A DNA stretch of 64,000 bases from Plicaturopsis crispa FD-325 SS-3. Lineage: Eukaryota > Basidiomycota > Agaricomycetes > Amylocorticiales > Amylocorticiaceae. Under the pieces are notes generated by a model. That model saw only the letters and a program-made list of their open reading frames with translations. It was not told where the DNA came from and made no database searches. Every line of letters begins with the position of its first letter. The stretch's first letter is position 1. Where the stretch lies: the NCBI GenBank assembly GCA_000827205.1, contig KN832569.1:384647-448646 (forward strand), read 5' to 3'. This document shows positions 1 to 11,520 of the stretch, piece after piece. The position numbers and the translations under genes are program-made.

Positions 1-2832
1 CGTCCTCGCGCTCAGTGTCGGTACCATCCCCGCGCTCGTGCTCCGTCTTGTCGCTGTCATTTCCGTCCTCCTTAGCGCTTTGCTCGCCAAAGTTTTCGTG
101 CACAGTTTCGTACGAGGATACGGACGAGGTGTCGTCCACCTCTATAGACTTGCGCCTCTGCCCATTGAGACGGACTTCGGGGGGCGGTGGGCGCGGCGAC
201 GGCGGTGCTTTGGGGCCCCGAAGCACAGGGGACGACGATCGTCCACGCCGCTCCGCTACATTGGAACTCTTCGCGAGATGTGCGGCTCCTGCGGGTAAAG
301 GCGGCTGCGGGGACGGACTGCGGCTTCCATTCCGCAACGCACTGCGTAACGGTGACTTCGCCGGCCTCGAAGCGGGCTTGCCACTGGTGCTTACGGACGA
401 TGAACGCGACAGATCGCTTCCAAGGGAGCTCGATGCCGGCACCACGGGCACAGGCTCATATGCCAGTGGCAGCGACATATGCCGTGTCTGCGACACCTCG
501 CGCTTTAGCGCCGGCCTCGGTGCCATATGCTCAAGGGTCGACGGCAAGACTAGACCCGATATCCCAGAGCCTGCGCTCGGAGAGTTGCCGCCAATAGAGC
601 CGGAGCGGTTCAGCTGGGCGACTCCTTCGACGATGCTCAAGAGGCTCTCGCCCTGGGGCAACACGGCCGCAGAGGCCGAAGCGCGCCGTTCGTGTTTCCT
701 GGGATGAGCCTTCAGGGAAGCAGTCGACGATGCGTGCGAGGCGTGCGTGTGAGTATTGTCGATGATTCGTGGGGGCGACGGCGACGATTGCAGCGAGCGC
801 ACAGACGTACGTCTTATCGGCGCGTTGCTGTTTCCATTGCCATTCGCAGGAGCCGAGGGCGTTGATTCCGGTTCGTGCGTGATCTTGTTGGTATATGTTG
901 CCTTCGCCTCTGGCTTGGTCGTCTCTGCGCCGTTAAGCTTGGAAGCTTTGCTTGCTGTGGAGCCGCCCCGCGCTAATCCGTTACCCACGGCGTCTTGCGC
1001 TGGGACAGTACGACGTTTCCCTTTCTGCAGTCGCTTAGAGCTGGTAGACGAGCGCTGAACACCCGGTGCGCCAACATCGCTCTGGGTCTTCCGCGGAGGA
1101 GGCACGTACACTGGTGCCCGAACGTCCTCTTCGTCACTCGAATCGCCGTTTCGTTTCGATGCAGACTTCAGATTCCGATCGGTCCGCGCGCCCCAGCCGT
1201 CCTTCTCCTTTCCCCAGAACGACGCCTTGGTGGGACTCGCTTGCGTCGAGAAATAACTTCTAGATGGGGCGTTGTGGGATGAGTCGGGTGTTGGGGGCTG
1301 CGATCCCATGTGGTCGTGTTTGAACAGCCCGCGTATGCTCCCGAAGAACCCGCCCGAAGCAGAACTCTTCCGCTCCCTCTTTGTCGTGGTCTCTCCACCG
1401 TACTCGACGCGCGGCTCGACGTCCTTCGGCCGGCCGCGTATCGAGAAGCGGTGCGCAGAACGCTCCTTGTCGGCGCTAGATAATTTCGAGGTAGACCCCG
1501 CGAAGCGCGTGTTTTCTATAACGCGCACATTCTCGGGCTCCTCGCTCTCGGACTCGCTTTCCGGCTCTTCAAGGACGCGCGAGGGCGGGCGATTCCTGGA
1601 AATATACGTCGAGCGAGGAATCGGGAGGTCCGTCGCAGACTGGGTGGAAGGATGGGACGGGATGGCATACGTAGCGGGAACGTGGATCTGCGAGGCCGAT
1701 TGGGATGGCGCGATAGACGACTGCTCGGAAGAGGGCCGTTCAGGATGCTGATCTTGCTGAGGGGGGCTGGCCGGGAAGGGTGTCGGCAGAGGCTTTGTGG
1801 AGGAGCCTGATAATGCAGAACCGGGGCGTGCTATATGACTTACCTTAGTCACACGCGATAAGAAAACGAGACAAAACTCACTGGCTTCATTCGCACCATC
1901 ATTGTGGGCAGATGGTGTATGACGGCCATCAACCGAGGATGTGTGCGCGCCCTGCGCTGTAGAAGGCGGTGTATCCCGATCAACGGATGCTCGATTCCCA
2001 AGGTTGAGTGCGAACGGACGGGCTGCAGATTGGATAAGCATAGAACGCGACTTTTGGACGAAAGATATATTACCGTCACCGTTGGCAGCCGACATTGCGT
2101 TGGCAGCATTAAGGTTGGCGGTTGAGAGGCGATGCTCTACGGCTGGGGGCCGACGCATATGTTAAACAGACCAAGTAGGACACGATAGCCAGAGTGCTCA
2201 CCAGTTCCATTGATGGCAGTAAGATCGTATCCCGCTCCTACCCTGCCGCACTCCCCTAATACCTCTGAGCAGGCTACGAGCGCCCTGCATCGCTCCCTGA
2301 GTCCTGTGCCTAGCGCTTGCACGCGCATCTCTTCGAGCTGACGTTGTAAGAGAGCCAAGTGCGCCTCGCATGCCTGCAGTTCGGCCTGGGCGGCGGACAA
2401 CTTGATGTTGGAGGTCGCAGCGGGAAGTGAAGTAGTCGACGATGACGATGGCAGGCCGGCCATCCTCGAAGGTTTCGATTTGGAAGCCTTGATGAGCCTT
2501 GTTACCCTGCATGCCCTGAGGTCAGCGTGCACCGAAAACCGAAAATTAGGAGACGATACTGACAGAATCTCCCGATCCCTCAACACATTCCCGACCTCCT
2601 CTTCCTTGTTCTTGAGCTCCTTCAGGATATCCTCCCATGCCTCTCCGCTCGCCGCCCATAGTCGCAATGCTTCATCTGCGCGCGTCAACGCATCAGCGAT
2701 AGGCGCGGTTGTGGGCGCATACGCGGCGAGGAACGGAGCGGCGGGTGTCGGGAGCGCGAGGAGGTGAGCAGTGTACGCCTTCTCGTGCTGCGATAAGTTT
2801 GAAAGCAGACGGGGGGAGGTACGATGTGACAT
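1..2832 (-). CDS. Ivy1-like BAR-related protein with long disordered tail (partial, runs off left edge)
   Basis: The start at 2832 opens MSHRTSPRLLSNLSQHEKAY. The first ~190 residues are helical and charged, with GNVLRDREI, then VTRLIKASK after an intron near 2511-2567, and AQAELQACEAH further on. This resembles the helical lipid-binding region of basidiomycete Ivy1-like (BAR/IMD-related) proteins, which bind membranes at vacuole or plasma membrane. Two more introns (about 2142-2202 and 1809-1884) lead into a Ser/Pro-rich tail that stays open on the minus strand to base 1, so the stop lies outside the window. The tail contains APVYVPPPRK and many SP/RS dipeptides, as in a phosphorylated disordered region. 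The family call rests on recognition of the N-terminal pattern and is moderately sure; the gene model itself is well supported by one continuous frame over more than 1.8 kb. Neighbours show no functional link. Confidence 0.6.
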
Positions 2833-3583
2833 TAGTGAAAGTTAAGGACAAGAGGCGTCGAATGAAAGCATTTGCTGCAGATTTGTTGGTTCCAGTTGGA
2901 TAAAAGTCGTGCCAGAGATTGCGGTCAGAAAGAGAACACGAGCTAGCGCAGTTCGTATTCATCAATTGACGCGCCGCGGCCGCGCGTAGACTTCATCTTG
3001 CCAGCCAGTTGCCAGCCACTCTCATCTACAGAAACTGGACTCCAATTTTTTCCCCGAGAACACTGTGTTCTTCATGAACGACTTGTCTTCGAAACAGTTC
3101 AAACTCGTCCAGAATGCATGCCAATGAGCAACAAGGCCTGCGTCACCGCTTTGTCGGACGCGCCTAAACACCGAAATCGACGGGAATCGTGAACGTTTGA
3201 CCCAGGAACCTCCAGAACTGGAGAGCACAAGGTTGTCGCCCAGCTGTAGTGGCTCCCGGTCATCTGGAAACCGGGACGAGTCACAGCCCAGCTAGGTTGG
3301 TCAAGGCCTGAACCCATATACCTGCCCCCGGACGCAGCCCTATCGCTCGCCTCAGAAGCCTTGTGATCACGGCCCCTACAGCGGCGTGCGTCTGCAGGAT
3401 GCCTCGAGTTCAGGGTCTGCTACGGAATATCTCGTTATAGTTATCAGTCTCCGAGTCAACTAACAAGCAAGCTCCATTGAAGCCCGCGACATTCATAGTG
3501 TTGTGGGTCCACGGCGACTGGCCATATCGATATCCCGGAAACAGCCACCTCAAGAGTCAACTTGATCTGGGCCAGCATCGTCA
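2833..3583. other. Intergenic; 5' flank of PKL copy 1
   Basis: No gene is seen. The right part (about 3465-3583) is recognisably similar to the sequence before PKL copy 2 (about 5278-5415): both carry a 'gctccatt-aagcccgcg-cac' stretch, then 'cgttgtggg' or 'gttgtggg', then 'atatcccggaaac'. The tandem duplication therefore included promoter sequence. Confidence 0.5.
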
Positions 3584-5093
3584 ATGGCTGAAGGGTCCGT
3601 GTACACTCTTCCACAACCGCGTTCGCCGTGTCAGTCCCCAATACGATGTCGAGTGTGCGCCTACCTCACGAGCGACTTATGTCCAAATATCGACAAGGTT
3701 GGGCCATTGCACGTTCTCACGTACTCACGCGCTGACTCTTTTGTTGGCAGGATCATATTCATCCGATAGATATATACCGTCTTTGGGACATGGTGACTAC
3801 TCTTAAGGAAGCTAACCACCGGACGACTCTGTGGCGAATGGTCGAACCTCTTATCTCGTCCAAAGGCTATACCTTGGATCCTTCGACACTTCCGGAAGAG
3901 GATGCGCTGGTTGCTTCAGGCGGAGGAGTTAACTTAGAACCTGCTCATGTGGTGAGTAGTCGACTCGCAGATTCCGTGCTACTCGATATATAACAGGCAA
4001 AATGTACCGTCCAACAGTTCAGCGCACTGTCACGGCCCGCGGTCTCAAACAGGAGCGGCCGAGCGGTGTTCATAAGTCACTGTCTGCATGCCGCCCTAGC
4101 AACCCAGAATATCCAATCCGGTATAGTATGTGCTCGAAAACAGCTATGCAGGACCAACGGAACCATACCATACCTGTGCGGGCCGTACTCTGGTATACGC
4201 CCGACTTTACACCGCACGGATACCCTACTGTCCCTGGAGACGCGCGCGCCTTTGTTGTAACGAAGAAGTACGCCGCCATGACTGTGAATTCCTGGGGCAT
4301 TGATGTCAACGTGGTGCCGCCCGATGTGCGTTCAACTCTTGAAATGATCAAGCAATTCTTCGAGGTCTGAGGTCCAATTCGACTTGGCCGATTCTATCAC
4401 TTACTGAGATGCATCCCCAAGGGCCTTGAATACATGCACTCGCGAGGTATAACACACGGAGTATGTGTTTGCTTCTCTAGAATGATCTAGTTCTGACGTT
4501 GATAATTCAGGATCTTGGGCAGCATAATATGGTCCTTTCCAAGACGTCCTCGGGCAGGTTGCGATACCTATTCATTGACTTCGAGCTTGCCTCGTCCCAC
4601 CCTTTGCCTCTCGTGAAGCCTGTCCAACACCTCGCATTCAGGCGTGTCAACAACGCTGGTCCAGAGTATTCGATGGCGGCCCCTTACGACCCCTTCGCAA
4701 ATGACATCTTCGCACCCGGTATGTTCGTGGAGGATGTTCTCCGGGTCAACGGTTATGTCTATCACAAGGTTCGTACCACGTTCTTGCGCCGTGTATTCGT
4801 CGCTAAGGGCGACGGAAAGGCATGGGACAATGTACCTTAGATCGCCGAGCTCGCGAAACGGATGCAAGAGCATGATCCCGAACAACGCCCTACGGCTGTC
4901 CAGGTTTGCCGTGAATTCAAGAAATTGCGAAAAACTCTCTCGGAAGACGTTATGCGTATGCCCATTGAAAGTGAGTGTGGGCTCTCATTCACTGGTTTTC
5001 CCGCGATGCCCATATTCTCTGGTAGGCAGTACGGGGAAGAGTCGTTACGGACAGGCGCCGTCATTTGCAGAAACTGTTGCAAGCTTGCAATGA
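3584..5093 (+). pseudogene. PKL kinase-like gene copy 1, broken
   Basis: This is a paralogue of the copies at 5416 and 13886, with the same exon order. It opens MAEGSVYTLPQPRSPCQSPI, followed by IYRLWDMVTTLKEANHRTTL, a middle exon with ALWYTPDFTPHG-like text (here VLWYTPDFTPHGY), a short exon GLEYMHSRGITHG and the catalytic exon DLGQHNMVLSK with LFIDFELASSH. Compared with the two intact copies there are two lesions: one base is missing around 4070-4074, shifting the frame between GRAVF and KSLSACRPS, and a TAG at 4838-4840 stands where the intact copies have CGC (Arg). The last exon still ends in frame (FAETVASLQ, stop 5091-5093). Divergence is modest, so inactivation looks fairly recent. A sequencing error could explain one lesion but hardly both. 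Confidence 0.7.
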
Positions 5094-5415
5094 GGACATG
5101 TACTTGCACCACCATAGCATATCGACTACCCTTGCGTCGCGACGCGATAGATCACAGACTCGTTTGTATCCTTGCTTATGCATGCTTAAACCTGCTGGCG
5201 ATATCAGGGTGCGTGCTCATCACATATGTAAACATCTTTCCACTACATCTGCTTATCTGCGCAGCAACATCTCCGCAGCAAGTTACACGCTCCATTCAAG
5301 CCCGCGGCACTGAGAACGTTGTGGGCTCATGGCGGCCCACTTTATATCCCGGAAACTTGTCTCAAGAGTCCGAATCAACAGGGCCTCGAACATTACCCTC
5401 CATTTTGTGTCGTCA

Positions 5416-6927
5416 ATGGTGGAGGGATCTGTGTACGTTCTTCCGCAACCCCAGCCGCCGTGTCAGTACCCGATAAGCTGTACAGTGTGCCAATACCTCA
5501 CGAGCGACAGGAGTCCCACCGCTGACAAGGTAAGTTTGCAAACCCTATCCACATATCTCACTACCTACTCCCCCGATGGCAGACACGGATAAATCTGATA
5601 GATGTCTACCGTCTTTGGGACATGGTGACAACCGTCCCAGAAGCCAACCATCGAACGATGCTGTGGCGGATGGTTGAGCCCTTTATTGCATCTAAAGGCT
5701 ACACTATGGATCCCTCAGCCCTTCCGGACGGTGATCCACTCGTCGTGATAAACGGGAGTGTTAGGTGGAATCATGCTCATACGGTGAGTGTGCCACCTAC
5801 AGATGTCGCGCGTGTACTTGATAGTGCTCAACCGACCTAATAGCTCAGTGCTTTATCGCGGCCTGCAATTTCGAATAAGAGTGGCCGAGCAGTCTTCATC
5901 AAGTCACTAAACACATGCCATCCCAGCGCGCAAGAGTTCCCGATCTGGCAAAGCATGTGCTCTCCAGCCGCGATGCAAGACCGGCGGAACCACACCGCGC
6001 CCATGAGACGCGTCCTCTGGTATACGCCCGATTTCACGCCCCATGGATACGTTTCTGTACCCCAAGACACGCGCGCTTTCGTCGTGACGAAGAAATACGC
6101 CAGCATGATGGTAACTATAAACGGCATTGGGGTCATCGTGGTGCCGCCCGACGTATGTTCATGCTTTGACTTGATACAGCAGTTCTTTGAGGTTTGACAT
6201 ATATTTCAATCGGTTTTCATCTCGCTTTACTGACACACGCTTGCAGGGTCTTGAATTCATGCACTCTAGCGGTATCACACACGGGGTATGTAGATGGTTT
6301 CTTGTAGATCTCCGGGCAAACCTTGATATTTTAATCTTTAGGACCTTGGACAGCACAATATTGTCCTCTCCAGGACCTCGTCTGGGGAACTTCGCTATCT
6401 ATTCATTGATTTCGAGCTGTCCTCCTCCCACCCTGTGCCCTTTGACGAGCCCGTTCGGCATCACGCATTCCGAAGAATTACTAATGCTGGGCCCGAGCAT
6501 TCGATGGTGACACCCTACGACCCGTTCCCCAATGATATCTATGCAGCAGGTCTTTTTGTGGAAACTCTTCTTCGCGCAAACGGCTATACTTACCGCAAGG
6601 TTCGTAATATAATCCTCGTTTCTCTGGCGCGGCTGATGGCTACATATGGAAGGAATGGCAAAAGATACCCCGCATGGCGGAACAGGTGAAATGGATGCGG
6701 GAGGAAGATCCCAGACGACGTCCCACCGCCGCCCAGGTCCACTCTGAGATCTGTGTTCTGCAACAAACCCTCCCTCAGGACGTCATGAGAATACCTATCC
6801 GAAGTAATGCCGGCCTTTCTTGGATTTGGTCATACGAGACTGACAATTTCTTTTAGGCAGCACAGAAAAAGACGCCCTGGTAGGACGTGTACCGTCGTTT
6901 GTTGACGCTGTTGCCAGCCTGCACTGA
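5416..6927 (+). CDS. PKL-type protein kinase-like gene, copy 2
   Basis: This belongs to the protein-kinase-like (PKL) proteins that are expanded in Agaricomycetes; substrates are unknown. The exons read MVEGSVYVLPQPQPPCQYPI, then LIDVYRLWDMVTTVPEANHR, then LSALSRPAISN through VVPPDVCSCFDLIQQFFE, then GLEFMHSSGITHG, then DLGQHNIVLSRTSSGELRY with LFIDFEL, then EWQKIPRMAEQVKWM, and finally SSTEKDALVGRVPSFVDAVA with stop at 6925-6927. HGDLGQHN fits the HxDxxxxN catalytic loop and FIDFE takes the place of DFG, so Mg binding by the Asp is plausible, although no glycine-rich loop is evident. The start was chosen because M-SVY-LP-P-PPCQ is shared by all three copies. All six introns keep the frame. 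The duplication with its neighbours is tandem and head to tail. The protein could be a pseudokinase. Confidence 0.75.
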
Positions 6928-7740
6928 ATATTCATTAACATTTTCCTTGCAAGGCTCATGGTCGCTCTCGTTGGCTGGTCCTGTCCCTTTTAGCTATGGC
7001 AACGGTAGGTTATCGAAAGCTGGTCCACATGTTTTCACTTGAATGTAAGAGAGGGCTCAGTGGGCCATTGGACTCGGAGGCTCGGCGTACTACTCCAGGC
7101 ATACGGGATCAGGTATGGAGGTTAAGCGCTAAGCTTACGTGAGCATCCGGAAACGGTATCCGTTGTATTCGATTGAGCGCGGCAATACATGGCAGTATTC
7201 CGGTTGATTTGGACAAAGAATAGATCTATTTAGAGTCCTGCTGTGTTGAACAGTATAGGAACAACTACATGTGAGAGGTACCAGTGCGAGATAGGGAAAA
7301 TACAAGCTAGACGACAGTAGCGGCTGCTTGAAGACAAAGGGAAAAAACAGAAACTTGGAGGAAACGTGGATCGAGTCCTCGAATGCAGGTAGAGACGGGG
7401 AAAAGACGACAAGGAACAGGAGGCACGAGAAAATAGTACAAAGGACATGGAAAGAAATGGGCACATCAGACCGTCAAGAGCAAAAGGACAAGGATGGAAG
7501 TGGAGCCGCATACTAGTTCCAACTTCGGATAGCCATAGAACGCGGTGTTCGATAGCTTTATCAAAGCAGGTACTACAAGACGGGTGGAACGTGGATAGAA
7601 AGAGATCAGGACGAGAAAAGGCAGAGAATTGCGGGGTATCCGCCGGCCGTGTTGAACAGCTGGGGCGCGGCACCTGTCTGCTGCGAGATGAGTGAGGGAT
7701 CCAAGAGCCTGAGGGTGGCATGTTGACAAGATAAGAGCAT
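6928..7740. other. Intergenic between converging genes
   Basis: This is the 3' flank of PKL copy 2 and of the minus-strand gene ending at 7741. Open frames here have no recognisable protein and look like chance. No RNA gene is seen. Confidence 0.4.
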
Positions 7741-9264
7741 TCAATGGCCTTGCGAGCGCCGTGCCTGTTCTGAAGACGACGACGACGATCCCGAACGGTA
7801 CGGCCCTGCCTGACCCCTCGTAGTAGAGGCTCCGTGAACCTGAGGGTGTGAATAGGTCGACGAAGGGTTGTATCCGTCGGGCCTGAAAGCATACGGTCCT
7901 TCGAGATATGAAAGTTCCGACCGAGCATCCGTAGGGACTCTGGAACCTGAAGGCAACGCGGCAGAATTTAGAGCGTAGCCGCCGTGAGAAGTGCCATAAG
8001 ATTGACTGGATGACAGAGAAGCCTGAGACGCCTGCGACCCAGGGTGGGACCCGAAAGAGCGTGAGTCGCCCGATTGCTGTGAGGTTGGCCCAGAACCTGC
8101 GTACACAGGATATCCGCTGGCGGGAGGCGGCCCGTACTGCGATATAGAGCGGTGTGGCCCCGATTGCATAGAGGATGCACTGTCATGCGAATAACGCAAG
8201 TAGGTGCTGGGATGCGACGGGGGTGCAGAGGGGGTGTAACCAAAACTACCATCGCTGGAGCGGACACCTCTGTCGAACGAGGGATCCCAGTGCGAGTCTG
8301 TACTGGATGGTGCTGAGGGTACTTGTGAATGGTACCCCTGGTGTGCATGGCCCATTCGAGGATCGGAATGACGACTAGAACTCGTCTGATTACCATCCAA
8401 CGATGCGTTTGGCTGAAATCCACCACGGGCACCTGAAGGTGGCGGATGAGAACGGCTATCTGGATGCGGGTATCCTTGACTGGACAGCTGGGAGACAGAT
8501 GATCTAGTCTGCTGCTGCTGTCCAGGATAGTTACTCGGCCATTGACGAGGTTGCTGAGGGCTGCTCGACAAGGACGCTGAGGTCGAATCAAAAGGGCGAG
8601 TATGCGTAGCACCGTGGGGCTCGCCAGATATGCGGTACTCGCCAGATCCCACCTCCGAGTCGGTGCCACTCAGGCGGAAATCATCGGGAACACTAATTTC
8701 CCCCTGGAATCGGCGAACATCCAGTAGGAGATTCTGAGTAGTTCCGAGCCAATTGGTGACATTTGCGTTGGGAGGGACGTCGTCGCTCAGCTTATCAGCC
8801 TCGAAGGGCGGCGGCGGCCGTGGGTGACGAACCGTGCGCGTGACGTGTCTTGATTGATCAGTAAAGGTCTCGAGTCGCAACTCCGAGGCGGGAACCGCTT
8901 CGACGCTGTCAGGAGCATCCACCGCTCCATATTTGGCGTCCCCACTACGAACGGTTTTGCTGAATTCTTCACGAATGCTGGATATGGTGGCTGAGTTGAT
9001 CGGAAGTGTGCGATAGACATTGACGGTGAATCTAGGTTGTTGCTGGGACAAAGGTTGGGCGCCGGCCATCTGGACGCTCACGGAGACATATAGACCCGAT
9101 GCTGAGGTCTCGGATGAGATGATGACATTGTTGCGGGTGAGGGTCGCAGGTAGCCCACGAATCACACGTTTAATATCGTTGTCATCGACGCCTGCAAATG
9201 CAGTAAGAAGATCGTCAAGTTGACGCGCCTCTGCCTGTGAATCGTGAGCATCCGACAGGACCAT
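7741..9264 (-). CDS. Unrecognised protein with Ser/Gln/Pro-rich C-terminal two-thirds
   Basis: One uninterrupted 507-codon frame starts at MVLSDAHDSQAEARQLDDLL and ends SSSEQARRSQGH. Residues 1-210 have mixed composition and could fold (RHVTRTVRHPRPPPPFEADK lies near 140-160, and PNANVTNWLGTTQNLLLDVR follows). From about 210 to the end the protein is dominated by S, Q, P, G, Y and H, with motifs such as SQYGPPPASGYPVYAG. This is typical of a disordered, possibly transcription-associated or RNA-associated region. There is no signal peptide and no membrane segment. I do not recognise the family. A single long exon is unusual beside its intron-rich neighbours, but codon use is coherent, so I regard it as a real gene. 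The start could lie in an upstream exon. Confidence 0.6.
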   Translation of the reverse strand: MVLSDAHDSQAEARQLDDLLTAFAGVDDNDIKRVIRGLPATLTRNNVIISSETSASGLYVSVSVQMAGAQPLSQQQPRFTVNVYRTLPINSATISSIREEFSKTVRSGDAKYGAVDAPDSVEAVPASELRLETFTDQSRHVTRTVRHPRPPPPFEADKLSDDVPPNANVTNWLGTTQNLLLDVRRFQGEISVPDDFRLSGTDSEVGSGEYRISGEPHGATHTRPFDSTSASLSSSPQQPRQWPSNYPGQQQQTRSSVSQLSSQGYPHPDSRSHPPPSGARGGFQPNASLDGNQTSSSRHSDPRMGHAHQGYHSQVPSAPSSTDSHWDPSFDRGVRSSDGSFGYTPSAPPSHPSTYLRYSHDSASSMQSGPHRSISQYGPPPASGYPVYAGSGPTSQQSGDSRSFGSHPGSQASQASLSSSQSYGTSHGGYALNSAALPSGSRVPTDARSELSYLEGPYAFRPDGYNPSSTYSHPQVHGASTTRGQAGPYRSGSSSSSSEQARRSQGH

Positions 9265-10319
9265 CCAATTTGTGAGTTGAGCTCACCATTCTCGATTCTG
9301 GGGTCGTGGTAGTTTTGGTATGGAGTGGATATGTTGTTGAAGCGATGTGCGGTGGGGCTTACATTGACCACGTATTTAAGAGGCCCGCGTAAGCTGTTAA
9401 AAGAGAACTGGGCGCCCAATGGCGTCGGTGCGATAAGCTCACTACAGCATTTCTACTAAGATCCGTGCAGGGAGTATCTTTTCACGGACGGATCCAACGC
9501 GCTGCAGCAGGCAGCAAGAGGTAGACAAATCGGAGGTTAGGACCCTAGGCAGAGCAATCTATGATCGAACGAGTCAAATAATAAAATACACAGGCTGACC
9601 TCCATTGATCGCTTTTTTTTTGACGGCGCTATGAGGCGACACGAGAAAGCCAAGTAAGGCTATACTTCAGATCCGTCGGCCACAAAATGCCTAAGTGAGC
9701 CGTTCGGTGCAGTCCTCTTTGACCCATGAAAGCTGGCAATTAGGGTCCCGGCGGTGAGACGGAGAAGACCGCGAAGATGATGGGACAGCCGTTGAGTTCG
9801 AGCTGTGTTGATTCCTGTAGAATGCAAGATGCGACCTCAAAAACGTTGAGACAACGTGTTTGCAAGATGAGGGTAGTGCATAGCGCCCTCCTTGCTGCGG
9901 GACGAACTTGGATGCAACAACCGCGATGATACTAGGCATTATCCCAGCGTAAGGGAAAACGCCACTGATATCGAGACCTCTTCAAGACTTAGGTATAAAG
10001 CAGATTTTAGATATTATGGTATCACTCACCTTCGACCATGCAGAAACGTGCTTAGTTTACGGTACGGAATCGAGCCCCGTGCCCTTCTGGCACTGATGTA
10101 TATATGGCCTGTCTGAGAGACGTGAGTACTAGCAGCAGAAATTTACCGTTTAAAAGGGTACTCAGTATCCGACGACCAGCTTTGAAAATTTGACGACTTG
10201 GATCGATCCGCATAACATTGACAACAAAAAAATATCGACACGAGGCCGAAGCTGGCCGAAGTATTAGTGAGCACCAAGAAGCAAGGAAGACAAGTATAAG
10301 CACTGCCAGCAAAGCAGCC

Positions 10320-10372
10320 GTCGAAACTTCTCTGGGGCTCGCAAGGGGCTCGGATATTCTTGTCTACCACGC
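10320..10372 (-). repeat. Dispersed repeat, diverged copy
   Basis: Read on the minus strand this has gacaagaatatccgagcc followed by gtttcgacggctgct. It matches the copy at 13438-13509, which reads gacaaggatatccgagcc and gtttcgacggatgct, with an altered spacer. It is the weakest of three copies in the window. Confidence 0.4.
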
Positions 10373-10793
10373 GGTAGCCTCCTTGCGTCCTCAGTCGATA
10401 CTTCTGTCAAAGTGCGAAGCCTGGTGTCAAGTTGAGTCACTGTGCATAACGGTAGTCTACTACCCGACGCGCGACCTTAGTGGGAGGTCGTTTTTTTTAA
10501 TCGGAGCTTGAACGGCGCCGCGGGGCTTGAAGTGGTGAGATTTGCAGCCCCTGCAAGCATTCGTTCAGCTCTTCATGCCGTCCACGCTCTATATATCTGC
10601 TTTCAACATGCGCGCACTGTCTCCTGGATGCAAATCGATGCTTCAAACAACCACTGTCTAAAATTGAACGGATGCATCCGCATACAGCGACTCCAAACCA
10701 CTCGAGCCCGACCGACGACGAGGCATGTCATTGATGTCAACCACAGTGCGCAACTGATAGCTGACGTGCTGCGACGTGCTATTCAGTGCTAGC

Positions 10794-11141
10794 TTAGACG
10801 CAAATGGTAAGCATGCCCTCATGCCTCAGATTGCTGCGACGCGGCTGTTTCAAAGAGATCACTTGGCTTGAAATCAGCACCGCAGCTCGCAAAACTTGCT
10901 GAGTACGGCTACTGAGCTCAAGGCAAAGCCGGATCGACTGTAGCATAGCGAAGACATCAGCCGTTTCGAGGAATCTTGTAGAAGTAAGTCTCAAGTCACA
11001 TGCTGCCACTCGATGCACAGATTGCTCAATTATATGCACTAGCTCGTTTGAAATGCTGAACATGATATAATGGATACGCCTGCGTTCAGCGTGCGCTAAG
11101 GTGTTTCTCTTACTCAGGCTCGCTATAGCCCTCTGGGCCAT
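10794..11141 (-). CDS. Doubtful small ORF
   Basis: This is a 115-codon minus-strand frame with a true ATG, opening MAQRAIASLSKRNTL and ending HEGMLTICV. The composition is mostly helical (NELVHIIEQSVHRV, DVFAMLQSIRLCLELS). There is no signal peptide, no membrane segment and no known motif. It lies alone in a gene-poor stretch. It could be an orphan gene, a relic exon or chance. Confidence 0.2.
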   Translation of the reverse strand: MAQRAIASLSKRNTLAHAERRRIHYIMFSISNELVHIIEQSVHRVAACDLRLTSTRFLETADVFAMLQSIRLCLELSSRTQQVLRAAVLISSQVISLKQPRRSNLRHEGMLTICV

Positions 11142-11520
11142 CTCCCCGGCACGCTATAATGTGTGCACCGTTGGCTTTAGCCAACGCCTCAGGTCGTATA
11201 TGATCGGTATGCATCCGAGTCCCCTTGTCATATACTGACAAGCTGACATGACCGCGACATCAGAAGAAGATCTTCAGTGTCCTTGCGGAACCCAAAAGTC
11301 GGATGGTGCGTTTCTCGGTAGAACGGAGGGGGAACACGACGCGCACGGACAACTTTCACCTTCAAGTTGTTCTACCGCGTGCGTTAGTCCAGTAGTTTCA
11401 CTTGTCCTACACCGTACAACAAAAATCAATTTCTTTGAACGTTGACAGTAAACATTCACGATACGACTACATTATGGGTAGCTTAAGAATTGAACGAGTA
11501 GTGCTTGCGCATCAGCAAAT

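Larger units (their letters stand above)
9265..11520. other. Gene-poor stretch
   Basis: No supported gene is seen. It contains one decayed copy of a dispersed repeat near 10320-10372 (described separately). The longest ATG frame is on the minus strand, 10794-11141 (115 codons, opening MAQRAIASLSKRNTL); it has no recognisable domain and may be chance or a relic. Confidence 0.4.

Noticed and set aside
15-707. Plus-strand frame of 230 codons (and two shorter overlapping ones)
   Set aside because: Antisense to the long open minus-strand tail of the Ivy1-like gene; composition explained by the GC-rich repeats of that tail.
7041-7200. Possible tRNA or 5S-like stretch
   Set aside because: No paired acceptor stem, and no A and B boxes at proper spacing; the same test failed for other gaps with B-box-like words (e.g. 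near 10069 and 47166).
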